This document shows, one piece after another, positions 33,704 to 45,340 of a stretch of 64,000 nt of DNA. The position numbers and the translations under genes are program-made. A model generated the notes under the pieces. It saw nothing but the letters and a program-made list of their open reading frames with translations, was not told where the DNA came from and did not search any database. Origin of the DNA: Cavia porcellus (lineage: Eukaryota; Chordata; Mammalia; Rodentia; Caviidae); NCBI RefSeq assembly GCF_034190915.1, contig NW_026947502.1, positions 36,796,785 to 36,860,784 of the forward strand, given 5' to 3'. The number at the start of each line of letters is the position of its first letter. Position 1 is the stretch's first letter.

Positions 33704-36700
33704 ATCATTGAATTGTAAAAACTGTCTAATTTCTTCTTTAATTTCTTCTGTGACCCATTGATTGTTCAGTAGGGTGCCATTTAATTTCCATGTGTTGATG
33801 ACGTTCTTGTGACTTCCTTTGACATGGATTTCCAATTTCATTGCACTGTGGTCTCTTAGTATGCATGGGATAATTTCAATTCCTTTACATTTACTTAAGC
33901 ATTTTCTATGAGCCAGTACATGGCCTATTTTGGAGAATGTCCCATGTGCAGCTGAGAAGAATGTGTTTTCTGATGTTGTGTGGTGGAACACTCTATAGAC
34001 ATTCATGAAGTCCATTTGGTCAAAAGTTTGAGTTAATTCTAACTCATTACTGATTTTTATCTAATTGATCTGCCTTTTTGTGACAGCAGGGTACTGAGGT
34101 CTCCCAGTACAATTGTAGTATGGCTTATTTGGTATTTATGCCTATAAATAATTGTTTTATATAACTGGGTACACCAATATTTGTTGCATATTTATTTATG
34201 ATTGTTATCTCCTCTTGGATTGTTCCCTTTACCAGAATGTAGTGACCTTCTTTATATCTCTTAGTCAGTCTTGGCTTGAAATTCACTTTATCTACAAATA
34301 GAATAGCAACCTCTGCTTTTTTTTTTCTGAATTCCTGGTGCACAAAATATTGTTTTCCAACTTTTGACTTTCAGTCTATGAATTTTTTTTTGGATCAAAT
34401 GTGTTTCTTGTATACAACATATTGTTGGATTTTGATTCTTGATCCATTTTACCCGACTGTGTCTTTTGACTGGTGAATTGAGACCATTAATAGTTAAAAC
34501 TGATATTCATTGATTTATCCTTGTCGTGTTTTTTTCCTATTATTGACTCCCCCCCGCCTTTTTTCTTTTTCCCTTCCCTCTAATTATTTGTTTCCTGGTG
34601 AATTCCTTCTGTTGGGTTTAACAAAGTTTTAGTCCTTTATTCTCTCTTTCTAGAATGTCCTTCAGAACATTTTGAAAGAATTTTTTTTTTTGTCTTTTTT
34701 GTTTTTATTGGTACCAGGGATCGAACTCACGACTGCCTGCTTGTAAGGCAAGCGCTTATGCCATTGAGCTAAATCCCCAGCCCTCTTCAGAACATTTTGG
34801 AGTGGACTGGGTGGTCACAAATTTCCTCAGATGTTCTTTGTCGTGGAAGTATCTTATTTCTCCAATTTTGAAAGAAATTTTGTGGGATATAGTAATCTGG
34901 GTTGAAAGTTATTTTCCTTTAGAACTTGAAGTATTGCACTCCAAGCTCTCCTTGACTTGAGAGTTTGTGCTGTGAAGTCAGCTGTAATTTTGATGGGCTT
35001 TCCTTTATAGGTGATGTTTCTTTTCCGTAACAGCTTTTAAAATTCTATTCTTGCGTTGAATTTCTGGGATCTTGTCTATGATATACTTGACTGTAAATGT
35101 TTTTGGATCATTGCTAACTGGAGTTCTATATACTTCACTTATTTATATATCAACTTATTTTTCTCTATCAGGAAAATTTTCTGTCATGACATCTGAACAT
35201 GTTTTTAATGTCATTTGTGATATCTCCTGCTTGTTTATTCATGCCAATTAATCTTAAATTATTCTTCTTTGCCTCATCTAGCAGCTACTGGACTGATTTC
35301 TCATGTTCCCTTGCTAGTTTTGAGGAATCTTTCTTTTCCTGGTCACTAACTGCAAGCCTGTCTTCAATATCTGAGAGCCTGTCCTCACATTGGCCTAATC
35401 TGCTTTGAATACTTTTAATGGAGTTTTTATTCTCCTGGATATCTGCTTGAATCTGCTTTATGGATTCTGTTTCCTACATTGTGCTTTCATAATTTGCTTA
35501 AGCTCATCTATTATTTTTTTTGTCTCTGTCTGCTCTAACATCACTAAGCATGGTGTATAGTTTGGTAATCTCTGTAGTTATTTGAGAGATTATTTCTGAT
35601 TTCATTTCTTCCAGAGCCTCAATTGCTTTGTTACCATTTTGCAGAGACCTGGTAGGGGCTTTCAGATCTTCCAGCCTCACTGCCCACTGGGTTTGCCTTT
35701 GGTGTACTGGGTGTCTGAGGTTGTGTCTTGTTTAAAGGTCTTCTCATATCTTTTCAACAAAATGCAAAACAATAATATACAATATGTAAGTCTGTAATGT
35801 ATCAATTCTGTAATCAAGGGTTAAGATTCAAAATGGATTAAAGACAAAACAGAAAAGTGAGAAAAGGAAGAGATTATAAGTAGGTTGGAGAACAAAGCTG
35901 GATCCCACCAACTTGGGGAAACTGATGCAGAAGACTGAAGGAAAAGAGTGCTAGAAGAAATAAAAGTACAACAGAACAAAATCACACCTTCAAGGAGGTT
36001 AGAAATCTCACTCACACTCAAAAAAGAGAGAAAGAATAAAAGAGAAAGAGAAAAAACAAACTAAATAAAATGAACAAGAAGAAAAAACAACAAAACAAAA
36101 CAGCCTACTTTCAGGATTCTCTCTGGACTCACTAGTAGACAGCTATGGAGACAGCATCTTGAATCATGCCACTGTATCCCTGCAAGCTAGCAGTTGCTTT
36201 ATGACAGAGTAGAAGACAACCTTAGCAGGCCTGCCCTGAGATCAGACTCATTGGGTTTGCCACAGTCAAAGCTATTTCCACAGGTCTGTGCCCATCTAGG
36301 ATCTGCTGGAGGAAGCCTGCAACAGTTCTGGCTCTGGGCTTATCTGGCCTGACTCCAAAATGGCTTCTGGCCAATCTCTCCCTCCCGCAGGAGGGAGAGT
36401 CCTCTGCACTCACTGCCAGCCAGTACAGTGTGCAATGTCTGCCCCTCCTCTCCACGGCCGAGTCTCTCTGCAGAGGCCGCTGCAGTAACCAGCCACCACC
36501 ATCACCGTGACCGTGCATCCTCACGTTCCAACAGCTCCCCTCACACAGTGAGTCCAGCTCCAGGTGAAGGCACCACCAGCTACTGCCTTCTTCTTTGAAG
36601 TTTTCTCTTTACTCTCTCTGTGGGCTTTGATTCAGACTTGACTCTTCCTGGGTCCAGGGGACCCACTTCTTTCCTTCTTGTCTTCCTCACAATGGTATAT

Positions 36701-36770
36701 TCTCACTTCTAGATGGCGTCTCTCGGAGAGGTTGCTTTCTCTGATGCTTACTATTTTACCATCTTCCCAG
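33704..36770 (-). mobile_element. antisense L1 with 5' end but no 3' end
   Basis: Read on the minus strand from 36770: a 5' UTR starting gggaagatggtaaaatag, ORF1 (about 35760 down to 34560, broken), then the ORF2 N-terminal part. The last open segment, 33668-34015, encodes VYRVFHHTTSENTFFSAAHG and NNQWVTEEIKEEIRQF (about residue 260 of ORF2). There it stops without 3' UTR or poly(A). Loss of the 3' part with some of the old L1 suggests a deletion after insertion. An ID is inserted at 34675-34785. Confidence 0.8.
34661..34799 (-). mobile_element. ID SINE with target-site duplication
   Basis: Element proper 34675-34785: T-run, cagggatcgaactcacgac, tgcctgcttgtaaggcaag, gagctaaatccccagccc. The duplication ttcagaacattttg is identical at 34661-34674 and 34786-34799. 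It lies within the antisense L1. Confidence 0.94.
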
Positions 36771-38549
36771 AAGTCCAACAAAGAAATATCAGAAATAAAC
36801 CAAATTTTTGAAAAAATGGACTGAGTAGGTATTATAGTGTTCTATCCTACAACATACACTCTTCAGCTACACGTGGAACAGTATCCAAAATAAAACCCAT
36901 CCTAGCTCATAGAACATGCTTAAGTAAATGTAAAAGAATTGAAATTACCCCATATGTCATCAGACCACAGTGCAATGAAATTGGAATTCAATGATAAAAA
37001 TCTCTCAAAAATTTCATGATCACATAGAAATTAAACACCACCCTCCTGAACAACCAGTGATCCAAAGATGAAGTTAAATAAGAAGGGAGACTGTTTCTAT
37101 AATTAAATGATAATACCAGTACAACATAGTGGAACTTATGAGACACAGTGAAAGCAGTTCTACCAGGAAAATATATAGCAGCAAATTCCCACATCAAAAA
37201 AACAGAGCAAGCTCAAATAAACAACATAATGTTGAACCTCAACCTTCTAGAAAAAGAAGAGCAAGTCAAGCCCAAAGCTTGTACAATTGAGGAAATTATA
37301 AAAAGATTAGAGCTGAAATTAATTCAACACAGAATAAGAAAACAATACAAAAATCAATAAATCAAAGAGGTGGTTCTTTGAAAGATTAAATAAAATGGAC
37401 AAACTTTTAGCCAACCTTATTACAAAAAGAACGACTCAAGTCCATGCAATTAGGAATAAAAAAGGGTAAAATTACAATAAATCCTGCAGAAATCCAGAAC
37501 ATTAACAATATCTATTTTGAGAACCTGTATTCTAATAAGATGGAAAATACAAAATCACATCCTAGATACATATGAATTCAGATTCCTAGATACATATGAA
37601 TTAGTCAAGATCAAGAAGATGTAAAATTCTAAATAAACCAATATCAATTATTAAAATTAAAGATGTAATTAAAAACCTACCAGTATGTCTCAGTATCACG
37701 GTGCACATCTGAAATCTCAGCACTCAGAAGGCTGTCAGGAGGATCACTGCAAGCTTGAGGCCACCCTGAGCTGCAAAATGAGTTTAAGACAAGCCTAAAC
37801 TGCATAACAAAATTCTGTCTCAAAAACAACAACAAAACTACCAAGAAAGAAAGGCCCAAGTCCTGACACATTCACTGCTGAATTCTACAAGAAATTTAGA
37901 AGAGTCTTAATGCCACTACTCCTCAAACTCTTTAATGAAAAGGAAAAGGAGCAACAGTCTCACATTCATTCCTGAAAGTATGTATTACCTTGATATCAAA
38001 ACCAGAGAAGTGTCCAATGAAAATAAAGAACTACAGGCCAAGCTCCCTAATGAATATACTATCCCTCAATATGATATTGACTAATAGAAGGCCACAAGTT
38101 ATCAAGATCATACACCATAAACAACTAGCATTCACCCCAGGGATGTAGGAATGTGTTCAACATATACAAATCAATAAATGTAATATACAATATTAACAGA
38201 GGCAAGAACAAAAAACTATTATCTCAATAGATGCAGAAAAGGAATTGATAAGGTCTAAAACCCACATTTCACGATTTAAAACCCCTATAGAAAATTAAAG
38301 TAGATGTTTATCTTAACTTGATAAAAACCATCTATGATAAAACAATAGCCAAAATCATACTAAATGGACAAAAACTGAAAGCTTTCATTCTAAAATCAGA
38401 AAAAAGATAAGGATGTCCACTATCATAACTCCTATTAATACAGTTCTGGAAACATTAGCCAGCACAAGTAGACCCAAAAGGAAGAAATAAAAAGAACAAG
38501 GATAAAAAGGAAGAAGTTAAATTATCATGTTATTTGTGGGTGACAAACG
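36771..38549 (+). pseudogene. ORF2 of the outer old L1, middle part
   Basis: ORF2 resumes at about residue 190 (agaaataaaccaaatttttg) and runs through the linker into the reverse transcriptase. Recognisable DNA includes aagaactacaggccaagctc (start of the RT fingers), ggatgtccactatcataact (QGCPLS-type motif) and aagaagttaaattatcatg, where it breaks just before FADD. Stops are frequent and all frames are short. A B1 interrupts it at 37672. Confidence 0.82.
37672..37835 (+). mobile_element. B1-family SINE inside L1 ORF2
   Basis: agtatgtctcagtatcacgg (diverged head), gaaatctcagcactcagaag, gaggccaccctgagctgc, acaagcctaaactgcataac, tctcaaaaacaacaacaaaa. The L1 continues on both sides (taaaaacctaccag / actaccaagaaagaaaggcc). 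Confidence 0.88.
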
Positions 38550-38959
38550 TCTTACTTTTCTCATTGCGGAGACACTGTACCCAATGCCCAAAGCTAAAAA
38601 GAGGAAAGGTTTATTTAGCTCAGTTCATAGGGGGTTCAGTCCATACTCAGCTGGCTCTAAGCAGATGGCAGAGGGGCAACAGTTCATGGTGGCAGAAGAC
38701 AGCAAAAGCAATGAGAGGGGACAGAAAACCCTTTTTAAAAAATCCCTTATAAATAGACTGCATCAAGTTTACCAGGATCAGAGTGGTGCCAATTAGTGAA
38801 CTATTCCAGCAATTATCTACTCTTAATCCTAGCACCCTTATCCCAGCATTGTACTACAAATCAATTACATATTATAAATTTGGTCACCTCCAAATAACAA
38901 AACAAAACAAAACCTTATGATCACATTAGGCTTTGGGTGACATCAAATTCAACCAATGA
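38550..38959 (-). repeat. 3' LTR of the minus-strand MaLR-like element
   Basis: Shares gaggaaaggtttatttagc, gcagaggggcaacagttcat and ccagcaattatctac-type blocks with the 5' LTR at about 75-80% by eye. Ends next to the L1 flank atttgtgggtgac. Confidence 0.8.
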
Positions 38960-40387
38960 CATTTTGCCACTGGCCCTTTAAAGACTCATGCACATCCCTT
39001 TACACAAGACATTTAGTATATCTCCAAGATTTTCCAAAGTCCTGTGAAAAGTCTGGGTCAAATGTCTCCTCTCTTGTGAGCCCCTTTACAAATGCAAAGA
39101 AAATTAAACACTGTAACATTCAATGCCATAATATAATCATTTCCATCCCAAAAGTCACTAACCAGGGGACACAAAAGAATGAGATCAAAGCAAGTCTAAA
39201 ATCTAGCAGGGCAAATGTTAAGTCCTCTAGTTCTACATGCAGTATCTGAGACAATCTATAGCAAAATGTGAACTCTAAAGGTATTGCGTGGCTCTGCCTT
39301 ATGGAAATTGTGGTGGTTGTAGGCCCCATGCTTTCTCTCTTGGGGTCACTCTGCTCACTGCCATGTTTTCCTCACATACTCTACATTACTGGCTTCTCCA
39401 AACTTCTTGGGTCTCCAGTGCACCTCTGACTTAACACTCACAGCTTCACACACTGCCCTTTCTGAGGCACACTGCCTGGCTTCTCAGGCCTTCCTCCAAA
39501 ATCTGAGTAGAAGCCTGCCTGATCCCACAACTCTTGCATTCTGCGTGCACTTCAAAACCAGTGTCACATGGATGAAGCCAAGATCTGCCGCCAGCTGGAA
39601 CAGTAGCCAGGCTTCCCTCTCTCTTGGTTGTATGGGTCAAGTGCTTGGATAGCTGAGCACTCTGAATCCAATTCTGAGGAAGAATTAGGGTGCTACCATT
39701 CTGGAGTTCTGGGGCAGTCATCCCAAAGCAAAAATTCACTTTTGCAAACTTCAAGGTTAAAAGGGTGGAGTCCTCCTGTTTGTTGTGATGCCCTAAGGCC
39801 ATGTTTTCTACCTTCCTGTTCTTTCTCAGCAATGAATAACTCCTCTGCTCTATTTTTACAGTCCACAGCTTTATTAGAGTTTTCTTTCTGGACAAACTTG
39901 CAACATTTTAAATCATTCTGCTGCATTGTTTGCTCTTGACTCACAACATAAATCTAGCTATAAGCCACCAACAGTAGTCATGCCACTCCTTCAATATTTG
40001 ACTGCCTTGAAATGTTTCTGTCAGATTAGTCTGCCACCCTTAATCTTAGTCTCAAGCAAAGTCTCTGAACATGTGTAAAATGCAGGCCCACTTTCTTCCA
40101 AGCTGTAACAGACATCATCTGAAGTCCTACAACCTGGAAAGTAGTCCTTCTTTCCAGCAGAAACCTCTGGAGCCTTGTCTTTACTAGCAGGATTTCTACC
40201 AGCCTTCTGGTCTTCTGAGCTCTGACCAGAATTTCCATCCAGTACTGCCCAAGGCATACGGCTCTACTTTTTTAGCCAGCAGCTCTGAATCATTTCAGAC
40301 TCTCCCCACAAACCATTCCCAAAGTCTTCTGCACCACATGGTCAATATAGTCACAGCAATGACCCCTACCTGGCTGCAAAGTTTGTC

Positions 40388-40786
40388 TGTTATTTTTCTT
40401 GTTGATAAAACAAAACACTCAACACCCAAAGTGAAAGGGAGGAAAGGTTTATTTAGCTCAGTCTGCAGAGGTTTCAATCCACAATTGGCTGATTCCAAGC
40501 CAAAGTGGCAGATGGCAGAGGGGCAACAATTAATGGCAGTGGAAAGCAGCAAAAGCTATGAGAAGAGAGAGACAAACTTCGTTCTGTCCTTTATACTACA
40601 TCCAGTCTACCAGGATTAGGTTGGTGTGAATCCACTCAGTGGACTGATTCAGCAATCACCCATCCTTAATCCTAGCACCTTTAATCCCAGGACTGCATGA
40701 CAAATCACACACTCTAGATTCAGAAACCTCCAAAAAACCGCCTATGACTGTGAGGCTTTGGGGGGACATCTAGACACAAACCATCA
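40388..40786 (-). repeat. 5' LTR of the minus-strand MaLR-like element
   Basis: Plus-strand text gaggaaaggtttatttagc, gcagaggggcaacaattaat, tttaatcccaggactgcatg, then aaaccatca at the outer end. L1 ORF2 resumes at catgatattctaaataa. Confidence 0.82.
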
Positions 40787-41764
40787 CATGATATTCTAAA
40801 TAAAAGACCCTAAAAACCCCATAAAAAGACCTCTAGATTTCATAACCAAAATTCAATAGTGCAGGTAGACACAAAGTCAACACTAAAAAATCATAGCCTT
40901 CCTGTACATATATAACTCACTGAAAGAGCTAGTAGGAAAACCACACCTTTCACAATAGCATACAAAAAAAAAAAGAGGAAAGAAGGAAGACTTAGGTTCT
41001 TAGTAATCAGTCTGGGGCTGAGGATATAGCTCAGTGGGCATAGCACCTGCCTGGCAAGTGCAAGGTCCTGAGTTCAATTTCTGGGGTGTGTATGTGTGTG
41101 TGGAATCTTGATGATTAATCAGTCTAACAAATAAAATAGAAGACCTTTTGGAGATCAAAAAGGTATCAGAAAATGGAAAGCTATCCCTTGCTCTTGGGTA
41201 GAAAGAAGTAACATAGTGAAAATGGCCATAATTCCAAATTTTTATATATGTTTCATGCAATCCCAATCAAAATACTAATAGCTTCACAGAATTAGAGCAA
41301 AGAATTCCAAAATTTATTTGGAATCAGAAGAGACCCTGAATGGCAAAAGCAATGTTGGGCAACAAGACAAAGCAAGGGATATCACAGCCCTTTACTTTAA
41401 ATTATACTGTAAAGCTACTGTGATAAAAACAGCATTGTACTGACTCCTCTCTCCCTAAAAAAATCCAAGAATCATGGAAGCAGACTGGAAGATGCAGAAA
41501 CAACTCCAAACACAGTCATCTTATCTTTGACAAAGGAACCAAAGACCTTCACTGGAGGGAAGATAGCCTCTTTACCAAATGGTCCTGGAAAAACTGGCTT
41601 TCTACATGCCACAAATTAAACCTAGACCCATGTCTTGCACCATACAGTAAATTAAAATTGAAAGGGACCAGATATCTATGTATCAAAACAGAAACACTGA
41701 GTCTGCTAAGTGATAGGTTAGGTAGAAACCTTGAAGATATTGGTGTAGGCAAAAAGATATTTTG
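40787..41764 (+). pseudogene. ORF2 of the outer old L1, 3' part
   Basis: Continues ORF2 after the MaLR insertion: atagccttcctgtacatata, aatggccataattccaaatt, ttaaattatactgtaaagc and tctatgtatcaaaacagaaa correspond to the RT thumb and the region after it. Open segment 41658-41852 begins with it. The L1 ends at about 41764 where an ID is inserted, and does not continue beyond, so its last part and 3' UTR are missing. Confidence 0.82.
41012..41097 (+). mobile_element. ID SINE, GGCAAGTGCAAGG subfamily
   Basis: ggggctgaggatatagctc, cacctgcctggcaagtgc, aaggtcctgagttcaattt, followed by a short TG microsatellite (gtgtgtatgtgtgtgtgg) in place of the A-tail. Confidence 0.88.
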
Positions 41765-41881
41765 TTATTTTTATTTATTTATTTATTTTTTATCAGTGCC
41801 CAGGATCGAACTCACGACTGCCTGCTTGCAAGGCAGGTGCTTATGCCGCTGAGCTAAATCTCCAGCCCAAAAGATACTTTG
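41752..41881 (-). mobile_element. ID SINE with target-site duplication
   Basis: Element proper 41765-41868, with a (ttta)n/T-rich tail, caggatcgaactcacgact, gcctgcttgcaaggcaggtg and gagctaaatctccagccc. The duplication aaaagatattttg/aaaagatactttg (one mismatch) lies at 41752-41764 and 41869-41881. Confidence 0.93.
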
Positions 41882-43689
41882 AAATGTGTGTACATTCACA
41901 AGAATTTGTAAACATACCTTTCACCAGGCTCTCCAATGAAGCATCTGCTATGACAGCAGATTATCAGTTTTGGAAATCCAATATACTTTCTTAATGGCAA
42001 CTCTTACTTCACTTAGCAGTTTAATGAAAGGTTAATGGAATTAAACATCAGGAAATATGTGAAGAGGCAAGAGGATGGGAGGAATAAATACCTCAGTTAC
42101 AGAAATTGTGTGGTATGAAATGGAGAACCCTGTCCTGGAGACAGAAAATGTGCACTTCAGCTGTTACGGATGATGTATGCATGTGCACACCTGTGTAAAC
42201 ACACATGGTAATGCACAGACCGAGTTGATACATAATTGTGGCACATATTTAAAAGCTGTGCAATGAACATTGAGGAATTAAGCTGTTAAAATATTTTCCG
42301 ATGCCACAATTGTTACAAGTAGTGTTTCATTATCAAAAGATTAGTTTATATTTAAAGTCTCAGTTTCAAGATGCCCTATTACAACTGAAAAACAATTCAC
42401 CAGAAGTTACTCAAATTTAAAATATGCACTTTTTGCCTCAATGATTACTATTTAGCATAAATAAACACAAATAGGCAATGACTAATTTTCAAGGCTCTTA
42501 TAGCTACATACTTGTCACTGTGAAAAGGCACTGTGTATAACTTCAGCAGTGTGATACTGTTAATACTGTCTTAATAACTTAAAAAGTATGGATATTAAAA
42601 GGCATTTGTAACATATTGTTAGAGAAACATTACCTTATCGAATCCATCTATGTAGTACGCATATGTACACATATGTGCATACCTCTCTAAGTATGGAGGT
42701 GAGCAATGTACAAATACAGTCACAGATGTATTTTATGTAGTGATGGCGGTCACCTCTAGGTCAAGATGTGAGTAGGGAGTAGGGAGAGGAGAACACGAGA
42801 ACACTATCACTTTCTATTTTTAAATTATAAAATATCCAGTACAAAAATCAAAAATTCAAAACAAATAAAGTTATACATTTAAAAATATGGGAATATCTGA
42901 ATAAGCAGTAGACATCCCCAAAAGTACTTAGTTAAAAGTTCATTTTCTCACTGATTTGAGGTGTTACCTTTATTGTATTTTAACATGCCACTGAGACTAC
43001 TGATGGAATTTTTCTGTTCCACTGGACTGCCTATTACTTACCAATACTAAACTTTTAACTCACTCAGCAATTTATCAATGTCTTTTTTGTTCATACCTTA
43101 ATAATGCATAGAATTGCTATCATAAATGCAATCTCAATCAGTGCCTTTTAACAGCTTACAAAATTACAAGATCCTTGCAACTGTATCATTGCCTATTTGG
43201 AAATGTCAGCTAAATTTGTAGATATGAAATTGTTAGGAGAGAGTGCATATTTTAAATTGTGATGCTAAGGAAGATTTAGAGTATGTTGTAATGTTTGGTA
43301 GTTGGTCTTCACTCATTACGGCCAATTTTTCTCTTCAATGAAAATGTTATTAATTAGAATAGCATTAAAATTACAAATTAAAAAAAATTTAAAAGACTTT
43401 AAAAATTACAAATTAACTTAAGGAGAAAACCGCGCTTGGATGTTGTCTTCCATTCCAATATAATATATAGTTTTGCTTGTTTGAGTCTACTTTTTTTTAT
43501 TAGGAGTTTTATTCTTTTTAAAAAAGTATTTTCTCATATAAAATTTAAACACGCTAAAAAAAAGATGTAGACATGCCAAAAAAATTTAGACATGCCTTAG
43601 TAAGTTTATATCTTTATATATATATTTTTTACCATCACAACGAGATCTTCTCTTGAAGTGCATCTTTTAATTATTTTAGGCTTGTATAC
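41882..43689. other. unassigned AT-rich non-coding DNA
   Basis: No gene, exon or recognised repeat. It lies downstream of the PGGT1B 3' end. Short TA/TG runs (atatgtacacatatgtgcat at about 42661) are the only structure seen. Confidence 0.45.
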
Positions 43690-43885
43690 AGACAGAAAGT
43701 CTTTTACTTTTTTTAACTAAATATTTTTATTGAAGTATAATTATAGAAGAGTGCACAAATCATAAGTGTACAGCTTGATGAATATTCATAAAATGAATGC
43801 ACCTATGTAACCAGCACCTGGATCATGAAACAGAACATTACCAGCACCAGAGTCCCCTTGTATTGTTTTCCAGAGCCAAAGAAGC
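43690..43885 (-). repeat. ancient LINE 3'-end-like fragment, antisense
   Basis: tttttattgaagtataatta, agtgtacagcttgatgaat, gcacctatgtaaccagcacc and aaacagaacattaccagc resemble the reverse of an old mammalian L1M 3' end. Family not certain. Confidence 0.5.
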
Positions 43886-44079
43886 TAGGTTAAAAAATAA
43901 TGGACACAATATACACTTACATAAAGTTCAAAAAAGGTAAAACTGATGATGAATTAAGTCATAATAGCACTTGCCTTGGGAAGGGAAGAGGTGAACAAGA
44001 GGCTGACTTCTGATAGCGTATGTAAACTCTGCCTACCCAATACTGTATTTCTACTAAATGGAATCAGAATATGTGCCCT

Positions 44080-45340
44080 TATTTGGTGAAGGCTAATGTC
44101 ACTTGATCAACTAAGTTTTTAAAATAGTTTTTCAACAAATCCCTCTGGGATTTCCAGAAATATAATGTCTGCAGATAGTTTTTTTTTAAATTCCTGTTTG
44201 TTTTGTCTAATTTCCTTGGCTCAAACTCCCAACACAATGTTAAATAGTAAAGGATAGTGGGCTTAATGTTGTTCCTGACTTTAGTTGAAATGCCTCTTTT
44301 GTTTCAATATTAAGGTGCTGGCTTTTAAGCAGAGGTATAATGTTGATACATTACTCATCAATTTCTACTTACAGAGTATATTTACTAAGTTCTCAATTAT
44401 ATCAAATCTCTTATGTACAGAGATAATCACATAATTTAAAATCTCAATATGAATATTAAGATCATCTAATATCAAATTCTTGCATTCCTGTAATAAACTC
44501 AGCTTAGTCATGATTATTTTCCTTTGAAAGGGCTGCTGGGTTACTTGCTACTAAATCATTAGAACTTTTTTTTGGACTGGCCTATAATTTCTTTTGATAC
44601 AATCTTTGTCAGATTTTTCAATCAACACTATTATATTCATTTTACAAAATGAATTTGGAATTCTTTCTTTTCTTGGCAATTTAAGGCTCGAGATTTTTTT
44701 CTAGTCTCCGGATTGTTTGAGCAACAGTAGGATTATTTAATCTTAAAAGTTTGCTAGATTTACAGTGTGGGACTGAATTATTGTTTTTTTTTTTTTTTTT
44801 TTGGCAATTTGGACTTTTGTTTAAAAAGTTAATATTCTAATTTCTTTCTTTTTCTTTTCTTTCCTTTCTTTCTGAGAAAAAGTGTTGCTATGCAGTTCAG
44901 GCTGGCCTTGAGCTCACTTTGTACCCCAGGCTGGTCTCAAACTTGCAATGCTCCTCATGCCTCAGCCTCCCAAGTGCTGAGATTACAGGAGTGAGCCACC
45001 ATGCCCAGCTTGCTCTTGTTTACTGTATAAAATTTCTTAAAGTAGCCTACTCAAAAAATTTCCTGTTTTATGGTTAGGTCCTCCTTATCATTTAAGTTTT
45101 TCTGGTTGTGCTTCTCATTTTGTTCTTACATAGGTTAGGTGGCAGTTTGTCTCTGAGTTCCGCCCGCCAGCTCTACCAAAAAACCAGCTTTTGAATTACA
45201 GGTAGGTTCCACTTTTTTGATTTTTCTATTAATTCTTTTACTTTTGATCTGGACTAATTTCTGCTTGTTTTTTGTTACTGTTATTTCATACTGTAGGTTT
45301 TAAGGTTCCTGACAGCACAATAAATTACTATTAACTTCCT
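44080..45340 (-). mobile_element. ancient L1 ORF2 fragment, antisense
   Basis: The plus strand reads as the reverse complement of the L1 reverse-transcriptase region: caacacaatgttaaatagta, gtgggcttaatgttgttcc, cttgcattcctgtaataaac, ggcctataatttcttttgat, aaaatgaatttggaattc. Further reversed ORF2 text (gatttttctattaattctt) follows the inserted B1. Heavily mutated, with no coding potential. Confidence 0.75.
44862..45012 (-). mobile_element. B1-family SINE
   Basis: gagaaaaagtgttgctatgc, aggctggccttgagctcac, ccaggctggtctcaaactt, gtgctgagattacaggagtg and accatgcccagc mark a reverse B1 within the old L1 fragment. Confidence 0.93.

Larger units (their letters stand above)
38550..40786 (-). mobile_element. 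MaLR-like LTR element, minus strand, with both LTRs
   Basis: Two direct repeats, 38550-38959 and 40388-40786, flank a 1.43-kb interior. On the minus strand the 5' LTR starts tgatggtttgtgtctag and ends near caagaaaaataacagaca; gctaaataaacctttcctcc contains the AATAAA signal. The interior shares sequence with the plus-strand element at 17.2-19.1 kb (for example a SGQSSEDQ..AGRN frame at 40021-40257). It sits inside L1 ORF2 just before the FADD codons. The expected 5-base duplication is decayed (caaac/catga). Confidence 0.83.

Noticed and set aside
36222..36524. 100-codon minus-strand frame with a His/Gly-rich start
   Set aside because: It lies in the 5' UTR of the antisense L1, on its sense strand before ORF1, and has no counterpart in other copies that I could see.
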